Positions 30,372 to 43,230 are shown, numbered from the stretch's first letter. The stretch: 64,000 nt of DNA from Voacanga thouarsii (GCA_026120185.1 JANUWF010002421.1:2046001-2110000), one strand, 5' to 3'. Numbers and translations: made by a program. The notes: generated by a model not told the origin, from the sequence alone.

Positions 30372-32651
30372 TTAGCCGAAATGGTTGTTTCAACCATGGC
30401 CATTTTTTCTTCTTCTTTCTTGGACGATTCAAGCCTCCTAAGCGAGTGGATTCTTTTGAATCTTCATCAAGGTAGTCATCAATCGAGTATGTTTCTTTAA
30501 CCTTCTCCTTAATTCTAAAATCATGTCTCTTGGATGTTATTAGAAAAGGATGGAATACGATTGGGGTTTGACTATGTATTGTATGAAAGAGTTGAGATTG
30601 GAGCATGAGGATGTTTGGTCATGATTAAGTTTTAGGATATTTTGTAGTTGTTGCATGCTCTTCATGTCGTGAGTAGTATGAATGATTAAGCATGATAGAT
30701 ATTATGTCACCTTTGGTGAATAGGATTTTATGTTCTTGTATTCTTGTTGAAGCTATGAATATGATTATGCTTAGTGAAGTTTGGATAATGTGATGGTATA
30801 TATGAATTTAAGCCTTTATTCATGAATTGAATGGCTTGTTGATTGGTGTTGGAGTTTATGATTCTTGTTAGCCATAGAAAAATTATGATCATAACCTTGT
30901 TGATCCTAAACTATTTAAGTTAGCCAATTTTATTACCTTAATAAAAGAATTAATACTATAGTTTCTTCCAATAATTTCGAAAACCCTAGAAAGCTTTGGA
31001 ATTGGATTGTTAAATGAAATAGTAATATTTTAGCCAAATGAATGATATCTTTTATTAAAAATAATATATATAAATATTTATATATAATAATAATATTAAA
31101 TACAGCCTTTTATATAAATAATCATAATAGGTAAAATATTAATCTTATAAGTCATATATTCATAAATACTATTAAAATTTATTTATTACCTGATGATAAA
31201 AAATTAATAAAATTCACTTTTAATTTTATTTACTAATTATTTTCTATCTTCTAATTATTAATTGAGAGATTAGTAATAATTTATTATTTTTAAGACTTAG
31301 GACCCCTCATCAAATAAACCCTAGTTTATTTATTAATAACAAAGATTATATTTGAACCTATAACTTATTGGTAATTATTTCACAATCCCTAGTTATTTTA
31401 TTATCAAGCTAGTTTTATTTTACAAAAACCTTTATCATCTAGCCTTCAAGCTTAGGATATTAGGGTCATGATTGTAATAGGCTGAAGTAGGATTATTTAT
31501 GGAAGCCAATTTGGCTTGAGTTTAATTATGGCTTGTGTTTACCCCAGGCGGGGTTAGGTCAGCTTTGGAAGATATTTGAATTAGCTCAAGCAAAGGATCA
31601 AGTAAGCTCCTGCGTAAAACTTATTTGTTGTAAAAAGGTTACTATGGCAAGCCAAACGTGAAGTGTGTGAACACTCATTTTCTAAAAGCAATTAAGGACT
31701 GTTTCCTTTCTTGTTTCAGTCAAACAAATTATTTGAACATCAACAAGCAGTTTTGCTCAAACACTAAACTATTTCTAAAACCAATTTTGACACGGAATTT
31801 AGAAACCCTTAATTGCTATTTCCAAATAAAGCAATATTTTATCAGTTTTCTCTCAAGTGGGACAATCAACGTTGAGTACTCATTAAGTGTAGGCTAGTAA
31901 TACTAGTTTTGAAGAGCAAGGGCGAATCTTCTGGCAGGAGGCCACCTCCGGAAGATGAACTCAACTTGGAGAAGCGATAGTACTACTTAGTCATGCCGGT
32001 CTGAGCTAGAAAGTTTCAGTCATGTGGACTGTGTGTTTTCGGAGTGGACAACCCGTATGTTTGGGTGTAGAGAAGAAGGAGTATCTTACCCGGTAGGCCG
32101 TACACCTACCTTTTGTCAATCTGCATAAAGTGTGGCATTCTAATCGTTATATGGACATGGGGCCCAACATATGGTAACCCATGGCCGCTCATTTGAGTGG
32201 TTGATTTTATTGTGTACATGTATGGTTGAAAATGGGAAAATGCCACTCATTATTTTTAACATTGTCTAATGCTTGCCAGTACTTTTTCTTATGAAGTTTT
32301 TACAACTTGTATACATAAACTGTTTTACCTGAACACCCAAAGCACACACGGACTTAGTGAGATTTTTATCTCATCGCCTTTTATGCCATGTTTCAAGTCA
32401 ATCCTACTGTGAGAATGAGTAGCTAGAATGTTGCTTGCTTGAAGACTCTTGTTGTTTATTTTATATGTTGCTTTGAGAAATGATAGTGAACCATTTATTT
32501 TGGATTTGTTCTTGAATTTTGGGGTTGTAATAAGTTTTAATTTTAAAGTATTGTTTTATTTCCGTTTGTGTGACCTAGTTATAAAGACCCCTTGTCATTT
32601 GGACGGGGCGACATCCCTGGCCTTGTTGGGCCTAGGTAGTGGGGTGTTACA

Positions 32652-32656
32652 AAAGA
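32652..32656. other. Target site duplication of S2, right
   Basis: AAAGA, matching 28416-28420. Confidence 0.82.
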
Positions 32657-33270
32657 TGTATCACTACATATGTGTAGAGATTAACAAGGATTGAATGTAG
32701 TGACTGTAAAGAATAAATATCCATTGCCTATGGTTGGTCAAGTGTTTGATCAGTTATAAGAAGCAAAATGATTCTCAAAGTTAGACTTGAGGCAGGGATA
32801 AAACTAAGTTCAGATTCAGGAAGAGAATACACCGAAAACTGCATTTAACATACGATATGGACATTTTGTGTTTGTAGTGATGTCCTTTGGTGTTACTAAA
32901 ACCACTGCTGTTTTTATGGACCTAATGCATCGGACGTTTCGGCCTGACCTAGACAGTTTTGTGGTTATATTAATAGATGATATCTTAGTGTACTCCAAAG
33001 ATCCCCAAGAACATAAACAACACCTTTAGAAAAGTGTTGGAGGAGTTAAAAGAGGCCAAATTATATGCAAAATTTAGTAAGTGTGAGTTTTAGGTACAAG
33101 AAGTAGCATTCTTGGGACATGTGATATCACAATACGAGATTACAATAGATCCTACGAAAGATGAAGCGGTGACTAATTGGAAACGTCACGAGCTCCAATT
33201 GAAAAACAAAATTTTTTAGGATTAGTAGGATATTATCAGAGATTTATTGAGTTATTTTCTAAGATAGCTT
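32652..33270 (+). pseudogene. G1 reverse transcriptase, palm and thumb
   Basis: After S2 the RT resumes. It reads [67 protein letters not shown] and then the catalytic [14 protein letters not shown] with both Asp residues kept. Later parts shift frame but keep FLGLVGYYQRFIELFSKIAS. Order and spacing are normal for Ty3/gypsy. Stops and at least one shift inactivate it. Confidence 0.9.
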
Positions 33271-33389
33271 CACATTTGATTCGACTCACCCAAAAGAAAG
33301 TTCCTTATTTTTGGACCAAGAAGTGCGAGAGAAATTAATAGGAACTGAAGAAAAGGGTAAGTTTTGCTCTTGTTTTGGTATTACCGATG

Positions 33390-33650
33390 ATGAACAGACC
33401 TTATGAAATGTATACAGATGCGTTAAATGAAGGATTAGGAGAAGTTTTGTTGCATAAAAGATAGGTGATAGCTTATATCTCTAGAAAATTGAAACCCCAT
33501 GAGGCGAAATACATTACTCATGATTTGGAGTTAGTTGCCAGTGTGTTTACCCTTAAGAAGTGGAGACATTATTTGTATGGGATTGAGTTTAAGGACTTCA
33601 CTGACCATAAAAGTTTTAAATATATTTTACTTAGATAGGTTTGAACATTA
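33390..33650 (+). pseudogene. G1 RNase H
   Basis: Reads YEMYTDALNEGLGEVLLHKR, stop, [37 protein letters not shown] and [10 protein letters not shown]. The acidic positions of the gypsy RNase H (TDA, DLEL, TDHK) are present. One in-frame stop sits at 33463, then a frameshift in the connection region. The matching region of G2 is split from its RT by element D. Confidence 0.88.
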
Positions 33651-33774
33651 GGCAACATTGGTGAATAGAATTTTTGGGAAAATTTTGATATCCAATTAAG
33701 TATCATCTTGAAAAGTAAAAACAGTAGCAGATAGCCTTCGTGGGGGAGGCAAATTTATTAGTACTTTAAATGCT

Positions 33775-34700
33775 ATGAATTCTAAAGTTGGAAGTAATGC
33801 AGTAGACGGAGAAATAAGGATGAGTAATATCTCCATTCAACCTATTTTTCTACAACACTTGAAGGGAGAGCAAAATAAAGATGAAAAGTTGCAAAAGTTG
33901 GTGCAAAAGGAGGTGAATAAGGGACGAGATGAGTTTCGAAGGGAAAATGATGGGATTATTTGCTATCAGGGTTGGTATTGTATTTTGAAACAGTCTGCAA
34001 TGAAGCAAGTCATTTTAATAGAAGCACATCGAAGTTTGTATACCATCCATATAGGAGCAATAAAGATGTATCTGGACTTGAAACGGCGTTATTGGTGGAT
34101 TGGTATGAAGAAGGATATTTTAGACTTTGAAGCTCGGTGTTTAATTTGTCGGCAAGTAAAAGCTGACTAGCAATGGCCTAGGGAATTATTACAACCATTA
34201 CCTACTCCATCATGGAAATGGGATGAAATTATTATTGATTTCATTATAGGATTACCCATGGTAGTAGGAAAGCGAGAAACTAAATGGGTGGTAGTGGATC
34301 GACTAACTAAGTCTGCTCATTTCAATCCCATTAACTAACGAAATTCCCTAGAGAGGTTAAGTGAAATCTATATGGAGGAAGTAATTAGATTACAAGAGTA
34401 TCCTTTAGTGTTGTGTTAAATCGAGATTCTAGACTTACCTTGGAGCTGGACTAAGCTGCCGTGAGGTATTGGACCACAATAAAGTTCAACATAGTAGTGC
34501 ACCCACAGACGGATGGACAGACAGAACGAGTGAATAGATTTTTGGAAGACATGTTGCAGGCTTACGCTTTGGATTTTGGAACTAAGTGGATCGATAATTT
34601 AGCTTATATAGAATTCACATACAATAATAGTTATCAATCAACAATTAGAATGGCTCCATTTGTAGCTCTGTTTGGAAGGAAATGAAGTCTAGAAAAAAGA
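33775..34700 (+). pseudogene. G1 integrase
   Basis: Would insert element DNA into the chromosome. The first part (33775-34170) is open: IQPIFLQHLKGEQNKDEKLQ, then an intact HHCC zinc domain (EAHRS, TIHIG, RCLICRQ). The core starts IIIDFIIGLPM with the first Asp and VVVDRLTKSAHF. A SRDSRLTLE segment holds the second Asp in another frame. The third acidic residue is in HPQTDGQTERVNRFLEDML, and YIEFTYNNSYQSTIRMAPFV ends the core. Several stops and shifts. Confidence 0.88.
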
Positions 34701-34859
34701 ATGGGTGAATAGGATGCTTTGGATCTTGGAGAAGTTCAGCAAGCTGTGGAAATGATCAAAAGCAAGTTGCAGGTAGCTCAGAGTTGACAGAAAAGTTACG
34801 CGGATCGACGTAGGAGAGATTTGGAATTTGTTAAATAAGATCGTATATTCTTGAAATTG

Positions 34860-35250
34860 ACTCCAGTTGGGAATGAAAGGACAAAGGAAGAAATTAGCAC
34901 CTAGGCATGATAGAACATTCCCTATTATCAAAAGGATTGGAAAGATGACTTATCGATTAGAGTTACCAATAGAGCTTCAAAGTATTCCCAATATGTTCCA
35001 TGTTGCCCAACTTCAAAAATATGTAGCTGATCCGATACACATTTTTGAATGAAAAGCCTATTAAGATGGCTCCAAGCTTGAAGTATAAGGAAAATCCTAT
35101 TAAGATCTTGGAGTATCCTAAAAAGGAAATGCAAAATAAGAAAATTTCACTAGTAAAAGTGTTGTCGAATCATCATGTAGTGCAAGATGCAACTTGGGAA
35201 ACGGAAGCAATGATGTTAAAGAAGTATCCGTAATTATTTCAGGTTCGAGG
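34860..35250 (+). pseudogene. G1 integrase tail and chromodomain
   Basis: The GPY-like tail (IIKRIGKMTYRLELP, FHVAQLQKYVADPIHIF) is followed by a chromodomain-type end in the frame 35045-35233: ENPIKILEYPKKEMQNKKIS, LVKVLSNHHVVQDATWETEA and MMLKKYP. The V(K/E)V.....V..ATWE.E....YP pattern is characteristic of chromovirus integrases, whose chromodomain directs insertion to heterochromatin. One shift separates tail and chromodomain. Confidence 0.85.
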
Positions 35251-35264
35251 ACGAAATTTTTTGT

Positions 35265-35277
35265 AAGAAGGGGAGAG
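35265..35277 (+). other. G1 polypurine tract
   Basis: AAGAAGGGGAGAG directly before the TGTAATACCCC start of the 3' LTR. It primes plus-strand DNA synthesis in this class of element. Confidence 0.9.
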
Positions 35278-38200
35278 TGTAATACCCCGAACTTTTACCT
35301 ATGATTGGCTACTACCTATAATAGGATGAGAATTTATATTAATGGCCAGAACAAAAGATGGTCGGTGTAATGAGACGAATATTTTGGTATAATAATATTT
35401 TGTCAGGACCTGGATGTAAATATTGGATTTGTTCTACCCGTACCCAAAATTTTCAGAAGGCTACTATTGTTAATAAAATAAGAATTTGAGGGTACGTTGA
35501 AAAGAGAAATTGATAAGAAGATGAAATGCATGTACATTTTGGCGTAAATTATGTTATTCGGGTTATTGGGAGTGTTTTCGTTATTTTGACTGCGCCTACG
35601 AATTTGATCGCAAATTTTACCAAACTGAGAAGAAATTGAAGAATTTAAGTATTACCAATGGATTCAGTAGAACTTTTAGAGTTGAATGGTGATATAAAAT
35701 ATTTTAATGTTTCGGATCCAATTTTGGTCATTTCCGAAGAAAATAGGAGATCGCGATTAAAAACGGTGCATGTGGCATTTTATGATTGGTAGCCCATGAA
35801 TATGTGTCAATTGAATAGAAATTCCATGAAGATTTCATGCAAGATACATGGAATTAAAGGACTACAAAATAAATAAAGAATGATGTGTAATTTTGTGATT
35901 GGAACACATCATTTGTAGTTCATTTAATTAAGGTCTTGCGAAATGTGATTGGCCAATACTTGGACCATGAGAAGGTGATTGAATGGCTGGAAATTGGACA
36001 AGAAAACCGGCAGCCATACAAGAGAAATGAAGAGAATTTTTTGAGGAGGAAATTAAGTGGTTGGTGTGTAAAATTTTCATTGGAACACACCTATACATTA
36101 ACCACCACACAATTACTTGATTTAAAATTCTTTGGGCCAAAATTTGACGATGAATGGAGGTGAAAAGAAGCTATTATACAGCCTAAATTTCGGCATCCAT
36201 GAAGAAAGAAAAACAAGAGAAAAATGAATTAATCAAGAGAGAGAAAAAGGCTAGTATGTGTTCTTGGTGTAGTGTGTGGGAGTTCTTGAGAGATTCTTGG
36301 AGAAAATCACACCAAAGAGCTCTAAATACAAGGTAAAACTCTTCCTTGCTTGAATTAAAGTTGTTTTTGGATGAATGGCAATAATTATGATATCAATTTT
36401 AACATGAAAACAAGATTTTCATGTCCTGATTTTGGTTCAAAAGTTAGGGTTTATAAACTTTGTTGTTGAACTCTCTATGTGTCTATATGTGTCGGCTACC
36501 TAGAAGCTTTATGGATAGTATTTTGTGTGAAGAAGAACTGAATATTCATGGTAGTTTGAAGGATTGCTTTTGGTTGATGAAATGATGATCAAAGTAGAAT
36601 GAAAATGGAAGTTACTTGGTTGGAAAAAAAATGAATTATACTAGTTTTTGGTTAGAAGAAGTGCATTTGTGTTGAAAAAGCATGACTCTTGTGAGCTATT
36701 AGCATTTGGAAATTACAGAATCAAAGGTGATTTGAAGGAAAACTGAATGAATTAATGTTCCCAAGGTGTTAAAGGCTAAAGGAAAACAAAGGAAAGCATG
36801 AATAGTAGAATTGAGGCAAAACTACTGAGGCTCTTTTTGCCCTGCATTATGTCACAAGAACTAGAACTCTGCAAAATGCCTTTATAAATTAAAGTTAACA
36901 GCCATACGGTTATTTTGGTATATCATAGAGCCAAATCAGAGTTGTGGATTGAAAGTTATGTGTAAAACAAAATCATGTGTCAAGCAGTACAATTCCCGAA
37001 AATTAGGTAAAAAATGGATGAACTTAAGGAAGAATAATTGTGTGATTTTGGATGAAATGAATGAGAAATATGAAGTTAATCTCTTGTATATGAAGGGAGA
37101 AAGGATGTGGAAAAAGAAAAATGAAAGAATTGAACAAACGATGCTAAAACGACGTGAACAAAAGTTGAACATTTTGCTTAACCGTCAGCTAAATGTCAGT
37201 TGGACATCGGCTAACCGTTAGGCACGTCGGCTAGACATCGGTAACACGTCGAGCATGTCAGCTAGACTTTGGCTAACGGATGGTTATTTTTCGATCAAAC
37301 ACAATTTGACCCAAAAACGATGTTTGGTGTTGGATTATCGATAAACGGCCAACGGAACATTGAAAATGGTAGAAACAGTGGTTGAACGGCCGTGATCGAA
37401 AAGAGTTAAATTAGGACACGAGGTGAGTCCTTTGGATTTCTAAAACCTTTTGAAAGCTATTGTGCTTTATTTTTTCATGAAATGCTGTGTTTTATACCGT
37501 TTTGGAAATCCCTGAATATGTTTAGGGTTTATCTTAGAAAGATTTGTTTTATGCCATTTTGGACTTGAATGAACTTCATGATTAGCTTAGAAACCTTAAC
37601 GGATGACCAAAGTATGAATTTGTGAATTTAGTCATTTTTGGATTAAACACTTGAGATTTTCGAAAAATGCTAATCTTTGGAATCGAGTATTCATAAATTG
37701 ACTGGAATGCCCTTATTTGAACATTTTATGAAAACATGTTTGGAAACTTTGAATTTAATCCTCTTTTAGGATAAGAATTCTAGATTTCTTGAAATGAGTT
37801 CTTTTTAGAATTAGGTATTTGGAAAATAATTCAAGTGTCCTTATTGGAATGTTTTATGAAAATCTTTGGAATCGGGTATTCGGTAAATGACCGAAATATC
37901 CTTATTGAAACTCTTGTGAACACTTTTCAAATCGGGTAAGGGTAAAATGAGCTGAGCACTCTCGAAAAGTCTTTTTGAATCGGGTATGGGTAAAATGACT
38001 TGAATGCTCTTGGAAATGACTTTTGTGATCGAGTACAAAAAAAAAATGACCCGAATACTCTTCGAAACTTATTTTGACGTGTGAACAGAACTCTTTATCC
38101 TATTTCAACATGATTTTGGAAAATAATTTCTCGTTATAAGATTGACTTTTGAAAAACGACATTTTGATCCCGATTGCCAATGGAATGAATTGATTCACCC

Positions 38201-39359
38201 AGCAGAGCCTTTGGGAATTGTTATCTGACTTATGAGTTAGTAGGATCAAATTCTGAAAAAATGTTATTTTGCCCCAAAATGTTTGTTTGAGAATCCTATG
38301 GGATCAGATAACCCTCTGGTCTAATCAGTCAGAAGGGGTTGGTATCGGTAACGTTGAATTCTTAGCAAGGACTTAGATCTTTGTACTAGCTCATGTTAGA
38401 GATAGACGACCCCAAGTAATCTAGCTAGTTCTGGGGATTGTCTTACTCGTAATAGGGCGACAGAATATTGAGATAAGTCATCCTGGCTAGCCGTTTAGCA
38501 CTTGACAATTGCCGCATCTACGGGTACTTCTTGGTTTTGAGTCATTCGCTGGATACCGAGTGGGAACACTCGGTTCATTTGACTCCTTGTTATCTTAATG
38601 GTGATTGACATCAGGATTGGAACCCTTGGCCTATGGTTCCAAGAGTGTATTGCGGTACACTTGGTATGCTGCGGTATATCTTATGAGAAGTACGCTACGG
38701 TGTACTTAGTTTCGGTGACGCACGGTTGAGTACTATAGGTTGCGATCTAAGTACAACGATATGTGCAAGTTGAGTACTGAAGCCTGCAATCTTAGTACAA
38801 CGATACGTGGTGTCGAAAGCAAGGACTGCGGGACTTGTATACAGGCCGACCTTCTAATAGAGAAGTGCCTGTGATTTGAAAATTAGAGCTATGGTTTGAA
38901 ATTGAAATACAGTTTTCTAAAAATAATTGAGTTCTGAATAAACTCTTCTTTAGAGAATTTTGAAATTGTTTCCAATGCACAAATAAAATGTTTTCCCTAC
39001 TAAAATGTATGTACTATGTTCATTTACAAAGCACGAGCACACACGGGACTCACTAGGTGATTTTTCACTCACACGTATCTTTTATCTTACCCTTTTGTAG
39101 GATCTAGAGTTAAGCAGACCTACGGATAGAAGGACGATACCACAGTGGCAGCAGTTTAGGTCTTGATGTTCCCCTTCTGATAATGCACCTTATTCTAATG
39201 TGAAGTAGAAATTTTTATGCATGAGATTTTTTGTTATATATGTGTATGTGACCATCATTATGGGTTGTTGTAAGGATTTGGACCTTGTATACTATATTCT
39301 TTTCATTATAAAGACCTTGTATCTAGAAAATTAGATGAGGCAACACCCGGTGTTGATAT
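35278..39359 (+). repeat. G1 3' LTR
   Basis: Starts TGTAATACCCCGAACTTTT and runs 4.08 kb. Its last 30-odd bases, as seen in the 5' copy (GCTTCCGCTG... to ...GTTACA), are missing; the sequence passes at 39359/39360 straight into the inverted LTR of G2. It holds the minisatellite (37660-38080), the CGTCGGCTA motif (37225) and duplicated GAGTACTG segments (38721-38815). Confidence 0.9.
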
Positions 39360-42300
39360 TGTAACACCCCTACTAAAGGTAACAGTGAAAGCATATTAAC
39401 ACCGGGTGTCGCCATCCAGTTACCCAGACAAGGGGTCTTTATAACAAAAGAAAATCAATAAAGTATATAAGGTCCAGATCCATACAACAACCCATACTGA
39501 TGGTCACATACACATATATAGTAAAGAATCTCATACATGAAAATTTCCATTCAACATCAGTAATAAGGTACATTATCTAAAAAGGAAACGTCTGAACCTA
39601 TTCTGCTGTCACTGTGGTATCGTCCTCTATCCGTACGTCCGCTCAACTTTGGATCCTACAAAAAGGTAAGATAAAAGACACGTATGAGTGAAAAATCATC
39701 CAATGAGTCCCGTGTGTGCTAATACTTTATGAAAGTACAGGGTGCATAAAACTTTATGGAATAGCATATTATTTGTTCAATGAAAACGATTCCAAAAGCT
39801 TTTTAACAAAGAGTTTATTCAGAACTCAATCATTTTTTGGAAAATTGTATTTCAATTTTCAAATCATTGCCCTAGTTTTCAAATCACAGGCACTTCTCCA
39901 AGAGAAGGTCGGCTTGTATTCACATGCAAGTCCTTGCCTTCGGCAGCACGTATCATTGTACTGAGAGCGCAGCCTCCAGTACTCAACCATGCATCGCCGG
40001 AATAAGTACACTGCAGTGTACTTCTACTCAGGTATACCGTAGCATACCTAGTGTACCGCAGCACACACTGGCCACCATAAGCCATAGGTCCCAACCCTGA
40101 CGTCAATCACCATTGAGGCGACAAGGAGTCAAACGCACTGAGTGCCCCCGCCCAGCATCCAGCGAATGACTCAAAATAAGAAGGACCTACAGACGCAGAA
40201 ATTGCCAGGTGCTAAATAGCTAGCCAAGATGACTCATCTCAATGTCCTGTCACCCTATTTGGAGTAAGACAATCCCCAGAGCAGATCGGGTTACTTGGGG
40301 TTGTCTATCTCTAATATGAGCTAGCACAAAGATCAAAGTCCTTGCTGAGTACTCAACGTTAACAATACCAACCCTGTCTAACTGATCAGGTCAGAAGGTT
40401 ATCTGATCCTGCAGAATTTTCAAATCAAAATAGTTTTAGGGCAAAACAAAATTTTCCAGAATTTGATCCCACTGACTCGCAAGTTAGATCATTATTCACA
40501 TAGACTACACAGAGCTAATCAATTCATTCCATGGCATATTAGGCCAGTAAAACAATTTTAGGGATCAAAATGTCATTTTCAAAAAATCAATCTCATCACA
40601 AGAGATCATTTTCCAAAATCATGTTCAAACAGGATAAAAAGTTCTATTCACACATCAAAACATGTTTCTAAGAGTATTTGGGTCATTTTTCCCATACTCG
40701 ATCACAAAAGTTATTTCCAAGGGTATTTAGGTCATTTTACCCATACTTGATTTTCAAAAGAATTTCCGAAGGTATTCGGGTCATTTTACCCTTACCTGAT
40801 TTGAAAAATATTCACAAGAGTTACAATAAGGATATTTTGGTCATCTACTGAATACCCAAGTTCCAAAGGTTTTCATAAAATATTCCAATAAGGACATTTA
40901 GATTATTTTCTAAATACCTGATTCCAAAAGAAACTCATTTCAAGAAATCCAGAATTCTAATCCCAAAAAAGGATTAAATTCAAAATTTCCAAACATATTT
41001 CCATACAATGTTCCAATAAAGGAATTCCAGTCAATTTATGAATACCCGATTTCAAAATTTACCATTTTTTGAAAATCCCAAATATTTAATCCAAAAATTA
41101 CTAAATTTACAAAATTCATGCTTTAGTCATCCAGTAAAGTTTCCAAGCCAATTATAATGTTCAATCGAGTCCAAAAATGGCATAAAAATAATTCTTGCCC
41201 AAATAAATCTTAAACATATTCAGGGATTTCTAAAATGGTATATAACATAGCATTTCATGGAAAAACAAAGTACACTAGCTTTAGAAAGAGTTTTAGAAAT
41301 CCAAAGGACTCACCTCGTGTCCTAAGCAACCCTTTCCGTTCAAGGCCGTTTAACCTTCGTTTCTACTGTTTTTGACGTTCCGCTAGCCGTTTGTCATTAA
41401 ACCTACATCAAACATCGTTTTTGGGTTAATTCGTGTTTGGCTCACGAGTAGTCGACGTCCAACCGACGTTTAGCCGATGAGGCCGACAGTTAGCCGATGG
41501 TTAAGGAAAACGTTCAACTTTCGTTCACGTCATTTTTTCGTCGTTTCTTCAATTCTTTCATTTTCCTTTTTCCATAACCTTTCTCCCTTCATAAACAAGG
41601 GATTCACTTCATATTTCCCCAATTATTTCATCCAAACCACACAATTAATCATCCTTAAATTCGTCCACGTTCCAAATACAATTCTGAAATTTAGCAGCTT
41701 TAACACATGATTTTGTTTTGGACATAATTTTCAATTCACAACTCCGTTTTGGCTCTATGATATACCAAAACGACCATAAGACTCTTAAATTTAATTTTGT
41801 AGAGGCCACTTTGAGCGCTCTGGTTCCAGTTATACGCTCCTAGGCAAAAACGGCCCCAGTAGTTTTCTGATTTTTAGTCCATTTCCACAAAACAACTTCA
41901 CCTACTTGTGCTACTTGATTTATAACACCTACTTAACCCTTAATCCACTTCATTTCCCTTCAAACAATTTTAATTCTTCAGATTTTCAGGTTCAAGATAG
42001 CCACTAAGTTCTTATGCAAATAACATATAACTAACATCAACATTCAAAAACAAATCATAATCTATTTTCTTTAACGTTTAACCCATTTTTATCTCAACTC
42101 TACCATCTTTCTGCTCAATCATGAACAACCTTTTAAATCACCATTCAAATACTCTTATTCACGATACAAAGCATAGCCTATGAATCCTTTATCCAACCGG
42201 TACACACACATAAAGTCTCACATAGTACACAATAATCATTTTAATCATCACAAATCTCACATTTTCATGTTAAAATTCATATCAACACGATCACCGTAAT

Positions 42301-43217
42301 GAAATATACAAATTTAATTCTTGAAGCTTGAATGTTTACCTTGTTTGTAGCTTGGTTTGTCCGGAAAATGCTTCAAGTTTCCCTTTTTCTCTCCAAGAAC
42401 TCTTCTTCTCTCACTTTTCCCATTTTTCTCTATTTTTTTTTCTAGCTTTTCTTTCCTTTTCCTTTATTTTCTTCCTCTCCTTCCTTTTGTTCTTCTCTTG
42501 GATGAATTTCTGGCTATTTTACAGCCCTTCCACCGCCATTCTAGGGTCCAAAGTCAACCAACATTAATTACATTGTGGGCTATCCATTTTAAAGCTAAAT
42601 TCCTATTGGTGGATTTAATTTAAATGGATAATTCTTAAGCTTTTGCAATTTAATAATCCCACAAATATTTTTCTCCCCCAATGGTATTTTAACACTGGTT
42701 TTCATCCACCATTCACACAATGCCACACGTCCATTTTTAATCGTGATTTTCTATTTTCTTCATAATTGACCAAAATCGGGTCCGTAACAGAAAAATATTT
42801 TATTTCACTATTCAACTCCAAAAATTCCACTGAATCCATTGGTAATACTTAAATTCTTCAATTCCCTCTATACTTGGTCAAATTTGTGGTCAAAATCGCG
42901 GGCGCGATCAAAATGACAAAAATGCCCCCAATACCCCGAGTAGCATAATTCGCACCAAAACGTACATTTCGTTGCACTGATCAATTTCTTTTTTTAGAGT
43001 ACCCTTAAATTCTTATTGTGTTAATAATAATAGCTTTTAAAAAATTTAGGGTATAGCTAGAACAAATTCAATAATTTCATCTGGGTCCCGACAAAATATT
43101 ATTCTACCAAAATATTCGTCTCATTGCACCGATCAACTTTTGTTCTGGACATCAATAAAAATTCTTATCCTATTACAATTAGTAGCCAATCGGAAGTGAA
43201 AATGGTAGGGTGTTACA
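39360..43217 (-). repeat. G2 3' LTR
   Basis: Minus-strand LTR: begins TGTAACACCCTACCATTTTC at 43217 and ends AGTAGGGGTGTTACA at 39360, 3.86 kb. It is a diverged homologue of the G1 LTRs and carries the same minisatellite (40650-41110), polypyrimidine tract (42390-42500) and terminal GGGCGACA block, all inverted. It lies tail to tail with the G1 3' LTR. Confidence 0.9.
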
Positions 43218-43230
43218 TTCTCCCCTCCCT
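43218..43230 (-). other. G2 polypurine tract
   Basis: The minus strand reads AGGGAGGGGAGAA directly before TGTAACACCC. Confidence 0.88.

Larger units (their letters stand above)
28421..32651 (+). repeat. Solo LTR S2, 4.2 kb, inside G1 RT
   Basis: Begins TATGAAACCCCAACTAAAACC (a decayed TGTAATACCCC start) and ends GTAGTGGGGTGTTACA, flanked by AAAGA duplications. It is a relative of S1 with extra length, including an A/T-rich block at 31030-31300 and a (CT)n tract at 30317-30371. The terminal block TATAAAGACCCCTTGTC...GGACGGGGCGACA is at 32580-32614. No internal sequence is present, so it is a solo LTR. Confidence 0.87.
20102..39359 (+). mobile_element. G1: Tekay/Del-like chromovirus with two nested solo LTRs
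   Basis: 5' LTR 20102-26196 (start lost, interrupted by S1), Met-tRNA primer site, ORF1, gag remnant with knuckle, protease, RT (interrupted by S2), RNase H, integrase, chromodomain, purine tract, 3' LTR 35278-39359. Without the insertions the internal part is about 4.85 kb. The chromodomain after integrase and the initiator Met primer identify the chromovirus branch; LTRs near 4 kb fit Tekay/Del. All reading frames carry stops or shifts. The gag capsid is missing, as in G2. Confidence 0.88.

Noticed and set aside
30298..30606. 102-codon minus-strand frame with RERERER repeats
   Set aside because: It is a translation of the (CT)n microsatellite and LTR flank.
42328..42623. Phe/Leu-rich frames (also 58916-59107) as small membrane proteins
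   Set aside because: They are translations of a polypyrimidine tract in gypsy LTRs.
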